Source: Sporosarcina sp. FSL W7-1349 (GTDB lineage Bacteria > Bacillota > Bacilli > Bacillales_A > Planococcaceae). From it: DNA of 64,000 nt. Position 1 is the stretch's first letter, and each line of letters starts with the position of its first letter. Below the pieces are notes generated by a model. The model had not been told where the DNA came from. It worked only from the letters and a program-made list of their open reading frames with translations, and searched no databases. Of the stretch, positions 7,424 to 16,962 are shown one piece after another. Location: assembly GCF_038003045.1 (NCBI RefSeq), contig NZ_JBBOOK010000001.1, positions 434,001 through 498,000 on the forward strand, written 5' to 3'. Made by a program: the position numbers and the translations under genes.

Positions 7424-9625
7424 ATGGCGAAAAATCGTGACATGACAGCGGACGACATATTTGAGTTGGTCTCCTCTTATATGAACGAAGAACACGTCGA
7501 ATTTGTCAAGAAAGCATATGAAGCCGCTAAGTCTGCACACGAAGGGCAATTTAGAAGTTCAGGAGAACCGTATATTCTCCATCCCGTCCAGGTGGCGGGC
7601 ATTCTAGCTGAATTGCAAATGGATCCTGAAACGGTCGCGGCCGGGTTCCTCCATGATGTCGTAGAGGATACGAGCGTCAGCAGGGAAGACATCATCCGGG
7701 AATTCGGGGAAGAAGTCGCACTGCTCGTGGACGGCGTGACCAAGCTGGAAAAATTGAAATATAAATCGAAAGAAGAGAAACAGGCGGAAAACCATCGGAA
7801 AATGTTTGTCGCGATGGCTCAAGACATCCGTGTCATTTTGATCAAATTAGCGGACCGGCTCCACAATATGCGGACGCTGAAGCATGTGTCGGAAGAGAAA
7901 CAGCGGCGTGTTGCGGCGGAAACGCTCGAGATTTTCGCTCCATTAGCCCATCGACTAGGAATCTCAGCGATCAAATGGGAATTGGAAGATATCGCACTCC
8001 GTTATTTGAAACCGCAGCAATATTACCGCATTGTGAACCTGATGAAGAGGAAACGGGTGGAAAGGGAAAAGTACTTGGAAGATGTCATGGATACGATCCG
8101 CTCCGAAATCAAAACTGTTGGAATCGAAGCCGATATTTCAGGACGCCCGAAACACCTTTATTCCATTTACAGAAAAATGGCGATGCAACAAAAAGAGTTC
8201 AACGAGATTTATGATTTGCTCGCTGTGCGGATCCTCGTTTCCAGCATCAAGGACTGCTATGCCGTCTTAGGCATCATTCATACACTTTGGAAACCGATGC
8301 CCGGAAGATTCAAAGATTACATCGCCATGCCCAAGCAAAACTTATACCAATCGATCCATACGACTGTTGTCGGTCCAGCAGGGGATCCGTTGGAAGTCCA
8401 GATTCGGACGGAAGAGATGCACAAAATTTCCGAGTTCGGTGTGGCGGCACATTGGGCCTATAAAGAAGGAAAGTCCACAAATAGAAATCCAAGCGATATC
8501 GATTCGAAACTGACATGGTTCCGGGAAATTCTCGAGTTCCAAAACGAATCTTCCAATGCCGAAGAGTTCATGGAATCGTTGAAATTCGATTTATTTTCCG
8601 ATATGGTCTACGTGTTCACGCCGGATGGGGATGTCATCGAACTGCCGGCCAGTTCCGTGACAATCGACTTTGCCTATCGCGTCCACTCGGAAGTCGGCAA
8701 CCGGACAATCGGGGCGAAGGTGAACGGAAAAATCGTACCGCTAGATACCGAGCTACATACAGGGGATATTGTCGAAATATTAACTTCCAATCAATCTTTC
8801 GGACCAAGCCGGGATTGGTTGAAGATCGCAAATACGTCTCAAGCGAAAAATAAAATCAGGCAATACTTTAAGAAGCAGCTGCGAGAAGAAAATATTAATA
8901 AAGGCCGAGAATTGATTGAAAGAGAAATCAAAGCGCAAGATTACGACATAAAAGAAATTTTGACGCCGGAGAATATGAATCGGGCGATTGAAAAGTTCAG
9001 CTTCACCTCGGAAGAAGATATGTACGCCGCTGTAGGCTTTAATGGCGTCACGGCACAGCAAGTCGTAAACCGGATGGCGGAGAAAATCCGGAGAAAACGG
9101 GAAGAGCAAGATACAATCGATAAAATCGTTTCCGACATGAAATCCCCGCAACACCAAAAAACGACAGAATCGGGGGTCATTGTTAAAGGAATCGATAACT
9201 TGCTTATCCGATTGTCGAAGTGCTGCAACCCGGTCCCAGGCGATTCCATTGTCGGGTTCATTACAAAAGGACGGGGTGTGTCCGTGCACCGGACGGATTG
9301 TCCCAACATTCACGCGGAAGAGGAAGAGGACAGCGATCGGCTGATCGACGTTGAATGGGCGCTCGGTCAATCGAACGTCAAGAAAGAATTCCATGTCGAC
9401 ATCGAGATTTCCGCGTTTGACCGACAAGGCTTGCTGAATGAAGTGATGATGGTCGTGGCGGATACGAAGACGCCGATTGTCGCCGTGAGCGGCAAGGCCG
9501 ATAAGGATAAAATCGCCAGGATTCATATGACCATCAAGATCACGGATATTACCCATTTGTATCGGATCGTGGACAGGATTAAGCAAATCCCGGATATTTA
9601 TTCCGTGCAACGGGTCATTAACTGA
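7424..9625 (+). CDS. relA: Bifunctional (p)ppGpp synthetase/hydrolase Rel
   Basis: A 733-residue long RelA/SpoT homologue controlling the stringent response. The N-terminal HD hydrolase domain has H77-D78 in LHDVVEDT and RLHNMRTLKH. The synthetase domain has GRFKDYIAMPKQNLYQSIHT near 293 and EVQIRTEEMH. A TGS domain (from about 392, DMVYVFTPDGDVIEL), a zinc-finger-like CCNPVPGD segment and a C-terminal ACT domain (about 655-733) follow. The HDVVED hydrolase motif is intact, so the enzyme should both make and degrade (p)ppGpp. The ATG at 7424 follows an AAAGGGG ribosome binding site. dtd lies 15 bp downstream in the same unit. Confidence 0.97.
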   Translation: MAKNRDMTADDIFELVSSYMNEEHVEFVKKAYEAAKSAHEGQFRSSGEPYILHPVQVAGILAELQMDPETVAAGFLHDVVEDTSVSREDIIREFGEEVALLVDGVTKLEKLKYKSKEEKQAENHRKMFVAMAQDIRVILIKLADRLHNMRTLKHVSEEKQRRVAAETLEIFAPLAHRLGISAIKWELEDIALRYLKPQQYYRIVNLMKRKRVEREKYLEDVMDTIRSEIKTVGIEADISGRPKHLYSIYRKMAMQQKEFNEIYDLLAVRILVSSIKDCYAVLGIIHTLWKPMPGRFKDYIAMPKQNLYQSIHTTVVGPAGDPLEVQIRTEEMHKISEFGVAAHWAYKEGKSTNRNPSDIDSKLTWFREILEFQNESSNAEEFMESLKFDLFSDMVYVFTPDGDVIELPASSVTIDFAYRVHSEVGNRTIGAKVNGKIVPLDTELHTGDIVEILTSNQSFGPSRDWLKIANTSQAKNKIRQYFKKQLREENINKGRELIEREIKAQDYDIKEILTPENMNRAIEKFSFTSEEDMYAAVGFNGVTAQQVVNRMAEKIRRKREEQDTIDKIVSDMKSPQHQKTTESGVIVKGIDNLLIRLSKCCNPVPGDSIVGFITKGRGVSVHRTDCPNIHAEEEEDSDRLIDVEWALGQSNVKKEFHVDIEISAFDRQGLLNEVMMVVADTKTPIVAVSGKADKDKIARIHMTIKITDITHLYRIVDRIKQIPDIYSVQRVIN

Positions 9626-9640
9626 TCGGAGGTAGAAATA

Positions 9641-10081
9641 GTGAGAGTCGTGTTGCAAAGGTCCGGTCCGGCAACCGTCCGCGTTGACGGGGAAGTGACC
9701 GGTTCAATTGAAAAGGGATATGTCCTGCTCGTCGGCATCACCCATTCGGATACGGAAGCGGATATGGAGTATGTCGCGAAGAAAATAGCGGGCCTCCGTC
9801 TATGGGAAGATGAAGAGGGGAAAATGAACCGCTCTATCGAGGAAGTGGACGGCGCCATCCTATCCGTCTCCCAGTTCACCTTGTACGGGGATGTGAGAAA
9901 AGGGCGGCGTCCCAGTTTCATCGAGGCGGCCCGCCCGGAGCAAGCCGAACCGCTCTGGCATTATTTCAACGATCGGGTGCGGGAGGAAGGCTTGAAGGTA
10001 GAAACCGGCGTTTTCGGCGCCATGATGGACGTCGAACTGCTAAACGATGGTCCTGTAACAATTATCGTAGAATCAAAATGA
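9641..10081 (+). CDS. dtd: D-aminoacyl-tRNA deacylase
   Basis: A 146-residue cytosolic enzyme that hydrolyses D-aminoacyl-tRNAs (and glycyl-tRNA(Ala)), a chiral proofreading step. The diagnostic SQFTLYGD motif (residues 77-84) and the C-terminal NDGPVT (135-140), whose Gly-Pro pair builds the specificity pocket, are both present. The GTG start at 9641 follows GGAGGT at 9626-9632. The relA-dtd pairing is conserved in Bacillales. Length equals the family norm. Confidence 0.96.
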   Translation: MRVVLQRSGPATVRVDGEVTGSIEKGYVLLVGITHSDTEADMEYVAKKIAGLRLWEDEEGKMNRSIEEVDGAILSVSQFTLYGDVRKGRRPSFIEAARPEQAEPLWHYFNDRVREEGLKVETGVFGAMMDVELLNDGPVTIIVESK

Positions 10082-10085
10082 AAAG

Positions 10086-10130
10086 GGTTGTTTCACCAGT
10101 CCGCTACAGGACCGATGAAACAACCTTTTT
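10086..10130 (+). terminator. Intrinsic terminator after dtd
   Basis: GGTTGTTTCA (10086-10095) pairs with TGAAACAACC (10116-10125). An inner GTCC/GGAC stem is present and TTTTT follows. It may also stop minus-strand transcription from the amidase gene, though the T-tract on that strand is poor. Confidence 0.9.
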
Positions 10131-10205
10131 ATGTCGATGGGGTGTTGGGGTCGGTGCATGGCTTGTGTAAAGCGTCATACTGCGGTGGTTCGGCTGCATA
10201 ATTTT

Positions 10206-10396
10206 TTCACACTCATAAACTTCTTGCCCCTACGCTCATAACATCCTGTCATGCGCTTATAAAATCCGCGTTCCGCACTCATAACATCCGGCCTCACGCT
10301 CATGGATCCGTGTCCCGAGCCCATAACATCCCGTCTCCCGCTTATAAGTACGAGCCCGCGCTCATAACAGTTGGCCTCACGCTTAAAAGTCCGACG
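10206..10396 (+). repeat. Degenerate tandem array of about nine 20-23-bp units
   Basis: CTCATA/CTTATA cores begin at 10212, 10235, 10256, 10278, 10299, 10320, 10341, 10361 and 10382, a period of 20-23 bp. The best unit reads CGCTCATAACATCCGGCCTC. The unit core matches the array at 3815-3930 in the same orientation. The array fills most of the 376-bp gap between dtd and the convergent amidase gene. No credible reading frame or spacer pattern is seen. Confidence 0.8.
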
Positions 10397-10457
10397 CCCC
10401 AGCATCCACACACCTGGACTTCCCCCAAGCCCCATCTCCGCCCAACCAAATCCATCA

Positions 10458-12053
10458 TTATTCATTAAAATATTCAAGCAGTCCTTTGTAAATCCCGTGT
10501 GTTGCTTGCTCGCGGAATAGGTCGGAAGTGACGATCCGCTCCTCGTTCGGATTCGACAGGAAGCCAAGCTCGATTAATATGGCATTTTGTCGATTTTCGC
10601 GCAGGACGAGGAAATTTCCTGGTTGGGCTCCGCGATCCCGCAACGGCACAGTGGACGCCAGTCCTTCGTTCACCGTTGCAGCCAATTCTTGATGGGCCGA
10701 ACGGGTGTAGTAGGTGGTGAACCCGTGGATGGATGCATCGGGGTTGGCGTCATAATGGATACTGATGAAGGCATCCGCCTCATGCTGATGGCTGACGGCC
10801 ACCCTTTTCCGGAGCGAGACGTAGGTATCCGCCTCCCTTGTCATGATGACATCGGCTCCAGCGGCTTTCAATTTCGCCGCCAACAGTTCGGATGTCAGCA
10901 TGGTGAGCCCTTTCTCATCGGTTCCCCGCGCGCCTGTCGTTCCTCTGTCATTCCCTCCGTGCCCCGGATCGATGACGATGGTGAGCCCTTTCAACGTACC
11001 GGGCACGCGCTCGGCTTTTTTCTTCCCAGTGTTTTCGGCGATGGTCCGTTCTTCATCTGTTGAAACGACCCAGTTAGCGACATAGGCGGACTCACCCGCG
11101 GGTAACTCGATCGTATACCAATTGTCCTTTTCTTCCAGAATGCGGAATTTCTCTCCGGCATCCGCCCGTCTGACAATCTCCGAAGAAGTGGTGGCCGCTT
11201 GCCGGATATTTGTGCCGTTTGTCAAAATCGTCACCATGGCTCCGCCGGCACCATCCGAATCTTCTGTTGAATGAGTTTCCGTCTCGGAAGCTAGCAATGT
11301 TCCATGGAATGAATAGACCCAGCCTTCCTTCTTCTTATCAAGCACAATCCGGACCCAGTTCCCCTGGATTTCCTTGATGGCGTAAGTTTCGCCCCGCTGA
11401 ATTGTGCCGATCTGCTTGGAAGACTGATCTGCTTTTTTTCGTACATGGAGGGCATTGACCGAAACTAGGTATGTATCGGGCTGGATTTCTTTGGAGGCAG
11501 ATGGAACCTTTGACGGAGCGGGTTCCGGTTCTTCTGCTGTTCCTTCGTCTGGATCAGCGGCGTTCTCTTTCGGTTGGGGACTGGCTTCCGTTATGTAATC
11601 CGTATGAACCCAGCCTTCCAAGCCATTGGCTACAATTTTTGCCCAGTTGCCGTCTTGGTCGATTCGAATCCCTTCATCTCCTGCTTCCAATCGTCCGAGA
11701 ACTGCCGATTCTACGGAAGGGCCCGTACGGACATTCAAGCCATCCACTTGCGAAACAATAGTTGTCTGTTCAGCAGATGAATGATTTTCCGGAACTGTCA
11801 GCCAAGAGGCGATCCATCCGTTACCATTTCCGATGCTGATTTCATACCAATCGTCAGATGAGGAGTGGATCTTCACCCGATCGCCTTTTTTTAATGAACC
11901 GATCACATCGTAGGTCAGTCCAGGTCCTGAGCGGATATGCAATGAAGGGGCGTCCACAATGACTTCGTTTTCATTTGCCTGTATGGATTGCACAAACAGC
12001 AGCAAACTGAAGAGAATCGTGAACGGGATGATCCGTTTGCTCGTTTTCGACAA
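10458..12053 (-). CDS. Secreted N-acetylmuramoyl-L-alanine amidase with four SH3 domains
   Basis: A 531-residue exported peptidoglycan hydrolase. A signal peptide (about residues 1-27, KRIIPFTILFSLLLFVQ core, end ...SIQA) is followed by four bacterial SH3 repeats. Each has an LHIRSGPG-, LNVRTGPS-, LHVRKKAD- or TNIRQAAT-type core (about 30-85, 95-152, 185-243, 260-322). A linker leads to an Amidase_3 domain (about 350-531) with zinc ligands in DPGHGG, TDEKGLT and SIHYDA and the catalytic Glu in IELGFLSN. The TTG at 12053 is preferred over ATG at 12077 because GGAAGGTGAT lies just upstream of it. It resembles B. subtilis YrvJ, which occupies the same place between dtd and hisS but is read here from the opposite strand. 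Confidence 0.93.
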   Translation of the reverse strand: MSKTSKRIIPFTILFSLLLFVQSIQANENEVIVDAPSLHIRSGPGLTYDVIGSLKKGDRVKIHSSSDDWYEISIGNGNGWIASWLTVPENHSSAEQTTIVSQVDGLNVRTGPSVESAVLGRLEAGDEGIRIDQDGNWAKIVANGLEGWVHTDYITEASPQPKENAADPDEGTAEEPEPAPSKVPSASKEIQPDTYLVSVNALHVRKKADQSSKQIGTIQRGETYAIKEIQGNWVRIVLDKKKEGWVYSFHGTLLASETETHSTEDSDGAGGAMVTILTNGTNIRQAATTSSEIVRRADAGEKFRILEEKDNWYTIELPAGESAYVANWVVSTDEERTIAENTGKKKAERVPGTLKGLTIVIDPGHGGNDRGTTGARGTDEKGLTMLTSELLAAKLKAAGADVIMTREADTYVSLRKRVAVSHQHEADAFISIHYDANPDASIHGFTTYYTRSAHQELAATVNEGLASTVPLRDRGAQPGNFLVLRENRQNAILIELGFLSNPNEERIVTSDLFREQATHGIYKGLLEYFNE

Positions 12054-12121
12054 AGTATCACCTTCCTTTCCTTCCATCTTAAATTGTTCTGGCAGAAAAA
12101 ACTACAATTAATCCAAAAAGG

Positions 12122-12150
12122 TTGACACTTTCACAAGGAATCATTAAGAT
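12122..12150 (+). promoter_or_regulatory. Sigma-A promoter of the hisS-aspS operon
   Basis: TTGACA (12122-12127) and TAAGAT (12145-12150) have a 17-bp spacer, placed just upstream of the T-box leader. Confidence 0.7.
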
Positions 12151-12164
12151 GATACCAGTTATAC

Positions 12165-12430
12165 TATTTATTATTGCCGTTGAAGTGGAGAGTACTCATA
12201 AACAGGGCTGACAAGAGAGGGCAGGACGTGGCTGAAATCCCGCCTACAGAACGTTATGACGAACAACACCACCGAGGCTCTGCACTGAACGAGACCGATT
12301 CAGTAGGTGTAGACGGAACCGGCCGTTATCCGGATTCAGAGTGGGCGCATCATTGCGTCAATTTGGGTGGAACCGCGGAAGCTAACGAAAGCTCTCGTCC
12401 CTTGTTATCAAGGGAGGAGGGCTTTTTTTA
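12165..12430 (+). promoter_or_regulatory. T-box leader controlling hisS-aspS
   Basis: The antiterminator core GGGTGGAACCGCGG (12365-12378) is followed by a terminator made from CTCGTCCCTTG and CAAGGGAGGAGGG ending in T-run 12423-12429. Stem I spans roughly 12188-12281, with an AGAG/CTCT base. CAC histidine triplets occur at 12267-12269 and 12270-12272, right after GAACAA, and are the specifier candidates; GAC (Asp) is at 12258-12260. Uncharged tRNA(His) should stabilise the antiterminator and allow readthrough. The exact specifier is not settled by eye. Confidence 0.92.
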
Positions 12431-12436
12431 TCTTTA

Positions 12437-12567
12437 TTCAGCGGGAGTTCAAAATCCCGTTGAATAGGGGAACTCAGACTAAAACCGCCGCATCCTGCGT
12501 CAACGTCTGAGTGACCAACTTCCTGTTGGCCCAAAGCCTCCGGACGAAATCACGCCGAGGCGTGATT
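12437..12567 (+). other. Hairpin-rich leader segment between T-box terminator and hisS
   Basis: Four inverted repeats follow the attenuator: TTCAGCGGGA/TCCCGTTGAA (12437-12464), ACTCAGAC/GTCTGAGT (12472-12479 and 12505-12512), CCAAC/GTTGG (12515-12529) and AATCACGCC/GGCGTGATT (12548-12567). A T-box leader normally runs almost directly into the ribosome binding site, so this insertion of about 170 nt is unusual. No coding potential or known RNA family is recognised. Confidence 0.55.
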
Positions 12568-12612
12568 GATGTAATTCTACCTGAAGTCGATCTCGTGAAA
12601 GGGGAAACAGTG

Positions 12613-13884
12613 ATGAATTTCAAAGTGCCAAGAGGAACGCAAGACATCTTGCCTTCCGAATCGTGGAAATGGCAGCAAGTCGAGCAAGTCATCGACGAAT
12701 TATGCGACGTATATCGCTATAAGGAAATCCGGACGCCGATTTTTGAGCAGACGGAACTTTTTCAGCGGCTCGTCGGCGACACGACCGATGTCGTCCAAAA
12801 AGAGATGTACACGTTTGAGGATAAAGGGAAACGTTCGCTAACACTTCGGCCGGAAGGGACTGCACCTGTCGTCCGCTCCTTTGTGGAGAACAAAATGTTC
12901 GGTTACCCCGACCAGCCGGTCAAGCTTTATTACACAGGGCCGATGTTCCGCTATGAGCGTCAACAGGCTGGCCGCTACCGGCAGTTCGTCCAATTTGGCG
13001 CGGAGGCGATCGGCAGTGCAGACCCTGCCATCGATGCCGAATTGATCGCTCTAGCGATGGATGTCTACAAGCGGGCCGGATTGACGAAGTTGAAGCTCGT
13101 CATCAATTCGCTTGGCGACACGGAATGTCGAGCGGGACACCGGAAAGCGCTTGTCTCGCATTTTGAGCCGCATATCGGCGAGTTCTGCGCGGATTGCCAA
13201 TCAAGATTAGAGAAGAATCCGCTCCGCATCCTCGATTGCAAAGTGGACAGCAAACATCCATTGATGGCAAGTGCCCCATCTTTAGCGGATTATTTGAATG
13301 AGGAGTCCATCCGTTATTTTGAAGCGGTGAAAAGCTATTTGAAAGACGCCGGAATCGACTATGAAGTGGATGCAAACTTGGTGCGGGGCCTTGATTATTA
13401 TAATCATACGGCATTTGAAATCATGAGCACATCCGAAGGGTTCGGCGCCATCACGACATTATGTGGCGGGGGCCGGTACAACGGATTGGCTGAGGAAATC
13501 GGCGGGCCGTCCGCGCCGGGGATCGGCTTTGCGATGAGCATCGAGCGCCTTCTCCTGGCGATGGAAGCGGAAGGGGTCGCGTTCGAAGATCCATCCAAAC
13601 TGGATGTCTATATCGTCACGCTTGGCGATGCAGCACGCCATCCGGGATTCAACTTGCTCTGTGAATTGCGCGCAGCAGGAATCCGTTCGGATATGGATTA
13701 CATGGACCGGAAAATGAAAGCACAGATGAAGTCGGCGGATCGGCTGGACGCAAAGATTGTCCTCGTCATCGGGGAAGACGAAGTCGCAGAAAAAGTGGTC
13801 CAAATGAAAAACATGGCGGAAGGCACACAAGAGAAAGTGGCCCAGGCTGATATTTTGACAATGCTACAAGAGAAGTTGAACTAA
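12613..13884 (+). CDS. hisS: Histidyl-tRNA synthetase
   Basis: A 423-residue class II aminoacyl-tRNA synthetase charging tRNA(His). It starts [14 protein letters not shown] and shows [12 protein letters not shown], the histidine-specific [14 protein letters not shown] (from residue 256), motif 3 [11 protein letters not shown] and a C-terminal anticodon-binding domain. The ATG at 12613 has AAAGGGG at 12598-12604 and gives the family's usual length. The open frame extends upstream to 12511, but those codons lie in the structured leader and have no ribosome binding site. It is cotranscribed with aspS, 17 bp downstream, under the T-box. Confidence 0.97.
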   Translation: MNFKVPRGTQDILPSESWKWQQVEQVIDELCDVYRYKEIRTPIFEQTELFQRLVGDTTDVVQKEMYTFEDKGKRSLTLRPEGTAPVVRSFVENKMFGYPDQPVKLYYTGPMFRYERQQAGRYRQFVQFGAEAIGSADPAIDAELIALAMDVYKRAGLTKLKLVINSLGDTECRAGHRKALVSHFEPHIGEFCADCQSRLEKNPLRILDCKVDSKHPLMASAPSLADYLNEESIRYFEAVKSYLKDAGIDYEVDANLVRGLDYYNHTAFEIMSTSEGFGAITTLCGGGRYNGLAEEIGGPSAPGIGFAMSIERLLLAMEAEGVAFEDPSKLDVYIVTLGDAARHPGFNLLCELRAAGIRSDMDYMDRKMKAQMKSADRLDAKIVLVIGEDEVAEKVVQMKNMAEGTQEKVAQADILTMLQEKLN

Positions 13885-13901
13885 GAGAGGCGGAACGAGC
13901 A

Positions 13902-15665
13902 ATGCAACGAACACATTATTGCGGTAAATTATCGGAACAACAAATTGGAGAAAAAGTGACATTGAAAGGTTGGGTGCAAAGACGTCGGGACCTGGGCGGA
14001 CTCATTTTCGTCGATGTCCGGGACCGGACAGGAATCGTTCAAGCAGTATTCAATCCGGACTTCTCCGAAGAGGCCCATGCAATTGCAGATAAGCTTCGAA
14101 ATGAATATGTCGTCGAGTTGACAGGCAAGGTCATCGAGCGGGAAGAGGAAACAAAGAACCCGAACTTGGAAACTGGGGAAATCGAAATTCAGGTGACAGA
14201 GCTGCACATTATCAATGAAGCGAAAAACCCGCCGTTCATGATTGAAGACGAAACTGATGTGGGCGAAGAAACCCGTTTGAAATACCGGTATCTTGATTTG
14301 CGCCGTCCTCAATTAGCGAAGACTTTCAAAATGCGCTCTGACATTACCAAAACAGTACGCAATTTCTTGGATGACGAAGGGTTCCTGGAAGTGGAAACCC
14401 CGATTTTGACCAAATCGACTCCGGAAGGCGCACGTGACTATCTCGTACCAAGTCGTGTGCATGAAGGGGAATTTTATGCGCTTCCGCAATCCCCGCAATT
14501 GTTCAAGCAATTGCTGATGGTTTCGGGATTTGACCGTTATTATCAAATCGCACGCTGTTTCCGGGATGAAGACCTCCGTGCCGACCGTCAGCCGGAATTC
14601 ACTCAAATCGATATGGAGATGAGCTTCCTGTCGATGGAAGAAATCTTGGAAATGAACGAACGTCTCATGCAGAAAATCATGAAAGATGTGAAAGGGATCG
14701 ATATTGAAATCCCGTTCAAACGACTGCCTTATGATGAAGCGATGGCTCGGTACGGTTCCGACAAGCCGGATACACGTTTCGGCCTGGAATTGATTGACGT
14801 CTCAGAAGTGGTAAAAGAAACTGAGATGAAAGTGTTCGCCAACGCAATCGAAGCAGGTGGTCAAGTAAAGCTGATCAACGTGAAGGGGGCGGCGGATCGC
14901 TACACCCGGAAGGAAATCGACGGATTTGCCGAGTACGCCGCCGTGTATGGAGCGAAAGGGTTAGCTTGGTTGAAAGTTGACGAAGAAGGGATGAAAGGGC
15001 CGATCGCGAAGTTCTTCCAAGGGGAAGAAGGGGAAGCATTGCGTTCAGCGGCAGAAGCAGAAGCGGGGGATCTCCTGCTATTCGTAGCGGATAAGAAATC
15101 GGTTGTCGCGGATGCCCTTGGAGCCCTTCGTTTGAAATTCGGTAAAGAGCTCGGTTTGATTGATGAATCCACATTTGATTTCCTATGGATTACGGACTGG
15201 CCGTTATTCGAATACGACGAGGAAGATGGCCGCTATTATGCGGCGCACCATCCATTCACGAGACCTTCCGACGTCGACGAACTTGTGAATAGCCCGGAAA
15301 CTGTCAAAGCGCAAGCTTATGACCTTGTATTGAACGGCTATGAGCTGGGCGGCGGATCGCTCCGGATCTATGAACGGGATGTCCAAGAGAAAATGTTCAA
15401 TGCGCTCGGCTTCTCGGACGAACAAGCAAGAGAGCAATTCGGATTCCTTCTTGATGCTTTTGACTACGGGACACCTCCACACGGCGGAATCGCTTTCGGT
15501 CTGGACCGGATTGTCATGATTTTGGCAGGTTCAACAAACTTGCGGGATACGATCGCATTCCCGAAAACCGCAAGTGCCAGTGATCTGCTTACAGCCGCTC
15601 CGGATGCAGTCGATCCTGCACAACTTGCAGAACTCGGTATCCAAATCGCATCGAAGAAGAAATGA
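13902..15665 (+). CDS. aspS: Aspartyl-tRNA synthetase
   Basis: A 587-residue class II synthetase of the long bacterial type. The N-terminal OB-fold anticodon-binding domain includes [20 protein letters not shown] (from about residue 22). The catalytic core contains [16 protein letters not shown], a bacterial GAD insertion lies in the middle, and motif 3 [15 protein letters not shown] is near 528. It charges tRNA(Asp); whether it also recognises tRNA(Asn) cannot be judged here. The ATG at 13902 follows GAGAGGCGG. It is the second gene of the T-box operon and is followed by the 6S RNA promoter. Confidence 0.97.
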   Translation: MQRTHYCGKLSEQQIGEKVTLKGWVQRRRDLGGLIFVDVRDRTGIVQAVFNPDFSEEAHAIADKLRNEYVVELTGKVIEREEETKNPNLETGEIEIQVTELHIINEAKNPPFMIEDETDVGEETRLKYRYLDLRRPQLAKTFKMRSDITKTVRNFLDDEGFLEVETPILTKSTPEGARDYLVPSRVHEGEFYALPQSPQLFKQLLMVSGFDRYYQIARCFRDEDLRADRQPEFTQIDMEMSFLSMEEILEMNERLMQKIMKDVKGIDIEIPFKRLPYDEAMARYGSDKPDTRFGLELIDVSEVVKETEMKVFANAIEAGGQVKLINVKGAADRYTRKEIDGFAEYAAVYGAKGLAWLKVDEEGMKGPIAKFFQGEEGEALRSAAEAEAGDLLLFVADKKSVVADALGALRLKFGKELGLIDESTFDFLWITDWPLFEYDEEDGRYYAAHHPFTRPSDVDELVNSPETVKAQAYDLVLNGYELGGGSLRIYERDVQEKMFNALGFSDEQAREQFGFLLDAFDYGTPPHGGIAFGLDRIVMILAGSTNLRDTIAFPKTASASDLLTAAPDAVDPAQLAELGIQIASKKK

Positions 15666-15714
15666 TTTTGTCGAAATTTGAAGACTGCCACAAAAAAACC
15701 TTCTAGTAAAAATG

Positions 15715-15743
15715 TTGAATCGAATTTGGATATATGATAGGAT
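15715..15743 (+). promoter_or_regulatory. Sigma-A promoter of the 6S RNA gene
   Basis: TTGAAT (15715-15720) and TAGGAT (15738-15743) have a 17-bp spacer and place transcription start close to the 5' strand of the 6S closing stem. Confidence 0.65.
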
Positions 15744-15752
15744 ACAGATAAT

Positions 15753-15936
15753 ACAAATCCTGAAGTGTTCGTCATTTGCTAATCAGTTTTGACCGAACAT
15801 CTTAATCGTCGGGAGTCTGCATTCCGGTTAAGATGACATGCCCATCACTGGGACGTCAGAAGAATCGGATAGGACACCCACCTGCTGAGTGCGGGTTCAA
15901 AACGATACTTCAAAGACGGCACATTCGGGATTTGCC
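15753..15936 (+). ncRNA. bsrA: 6S RNA (SsrS/BsrA type)
   Basis: A roughly 185-nt transcript whose ends pair: AAATCCTGAAGTG (from 15755) against CACATTCGGGATTT (15920-15933). The 3' half has the typical GGTTCAAAACGATACTTCAA segment and a GC-rich ACCCACCTGC...GCGGGT stem. It lies between aspS and tcdA, the locus of 6S-1 (bsrA) in B. subtilis. 6S RNA mimics an open promoter and sequesters sigma-A RNA polymerase. The ends are approximate; I assigned it from end pairing, position and size. Confidence 0.85.
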
Positions 15937-15967
15937 TTTATTCTTCATTTATAATGTTAAACATGAT

Positions 15968-15995
15968 AGCCCCTCTGTTCGCGGAGGGGCTTTTT
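15968..15995 (+). terminator. Intrinsic terminator after 6S RNA
   Basis: AGCCCCTC (15968-15975) pairs with GAGGGGCT (15984-15991), followed by TTTTT. Confidence 0.93.
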
Positions 15996-16014
15996 AATGG
16001 GAAAAAGTGAAAAT

Positions 16015-16068
16015 GGTGCCAGGCACCAAAACTATTCGGAAGATTCTGGTTTATTTGCGTGCCTGGCA
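16015..16068. repeat. Short palindromic/inverted-repeat element before tcdA
   Basis: A 13-bp palindrome GGTGCC-A-GGCACC (16015-16027) is followed at 16059-16068 by GTGCCTGGCA, a perfect 10-bp inverse of TGCCAGGCAC (16017-16026). The 54-bp unit can form one long or two short hairpins. It looks like a tiny inverted-repeat element; no ORF lies within it. Confidence 0.5.
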
Positions 16069-16092
16069 TAAAAAATGAGAGGTGGATACAAG

Positions 16093-16860
16093 TTGTTACA
16101 TCAATTTTCGAGAAATGAATTAGCTATCGGGACCGAAGGAGTCCGGCGCATGAAAGAAACGACCGTCGCCATTCTCGGTGTCGGCGGAGTTGGCTCGTTT
16201 GCCGCCGAAGCCTGTGCTAGGAGTGGGATCGGCCGGATTATCCTCGTCGATAAAGATGATGTCGATATTACGAATGTCAATCGCCAGCTCGTTGCTTACC
16301 TTTCCACAGTTGGCCGTTCCAAGTCAGAAGTTATGAAGGAACGAATCGCCGATATTAATCCGGAGTGCGAAGTGATTGACCTTCATATGTTTTACACGGA
16401 AGAGACGGCAGACGAGTTTTTCAGCTATAAGCCGGACTATGTCATTGACGCCTCCGATACGATCAGCTATAAAATCCACCTCATTACCCAATGTGTGGCG
16501 CGTGGAGTTAAAATCATTTCCAGTATGGGCGCTGCGAACAAATTGGATCCGACCCGTTTCCGGATTGCGGATATTTCCAAGACTCATACCGATCCGATTG
16601 CCAAAGTGATCCGGCTTAAATTGCGGAAGGCCGGTATCCGAAAAGGGGTTCCTGTCGTGTTTTCGGATGAAAGTCCGATTGTCGTCCGCGAAGACGTCGT
16701 TCAAACGGTCGGAAAGCCGGATGCAGCCATTCGGAAAGCAAAAATGCCGCCTGCTTCCAATGCGTTCGTTCCATCGGTTGCCGGCCTTGTCTGCGCGAGC
16801 TGGGTTATGAATGATATCGTGAAAGATCTTCATATTGAGCGTGTGAAAGATAAAGCATAA
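16093..16860 (+). CDS. tcdA: tRNA threonylcarbamoyladenosine dehydratase (TcdA/YrvM)
   Basis: A 255-residue E1-like ThiF-family enzyme that cyclises t6A37 in tRNA to ct6A using ATP. It has the nucleotide-binding GVGGVGSF (residues 29-36), DKDDVDITNVNRQL and SMGAANKLDPTRF segments, collinear with B. subtilis YrvM. The TTG start at 16093 has GAGAGGTGG 7 nt upstream and yields MLHQFSRNELAIG; the in-frame ATG at 16075 overlaps that ribosome binding site. In many bacteria TcdA gets help from a cysteine desulfurase/sulfur acceptor system; a desulfurase is encoded at 24.1 kb. Confidence 0.94.
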   Translation: MLHQFSRNELAIGTEGVRRMKETTVAILGVGGVGSFAAEACARSGIGRIILVDKDDVDITNVNRQLVAYLSTVGRSKSEVMKERIADINPECEVIDLHMFYTEETADEFFSYKPDYVIDASDTISYKIHLITQCVARGVKIISSMGAANKLDPTRFRIADISKTHTDPIAKVIRLKLRKAGIRKGVPVVFSDESPIVVREDVVQTVGKPDAAIRKAKMPPASNAFVPSVAGLVCASWVMNDIVKDLHIERVKDKA

Positions 16861-16928
16861 ATAATATTATTATGTAAACCTTGCATATAAAACGTGAGGG
16901 ACTCTATTCATGTCATTGAGGAAGGCTC

Positions 16929-16956
16929 TTGACAATTCCAACTTCTGATGTATGAT
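16929..16956 (+). promoter_or_regulatory. Sigma-A promoter of proBA
   Basis: Consensus TTGACA (16929-16934) and TATGAT (16951-16956) with a 16-bp spacer, directly before the T-box. Confidence 0.75.
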
Positions 16957-16962
16957 GTAGTA

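Noticed and set aside
12511..12612. N-terminal extension of HisS
   Set aside because: The frame is open, but the codons fall in a structured leader and the good ribosome binding site and family alignment point to 12613.
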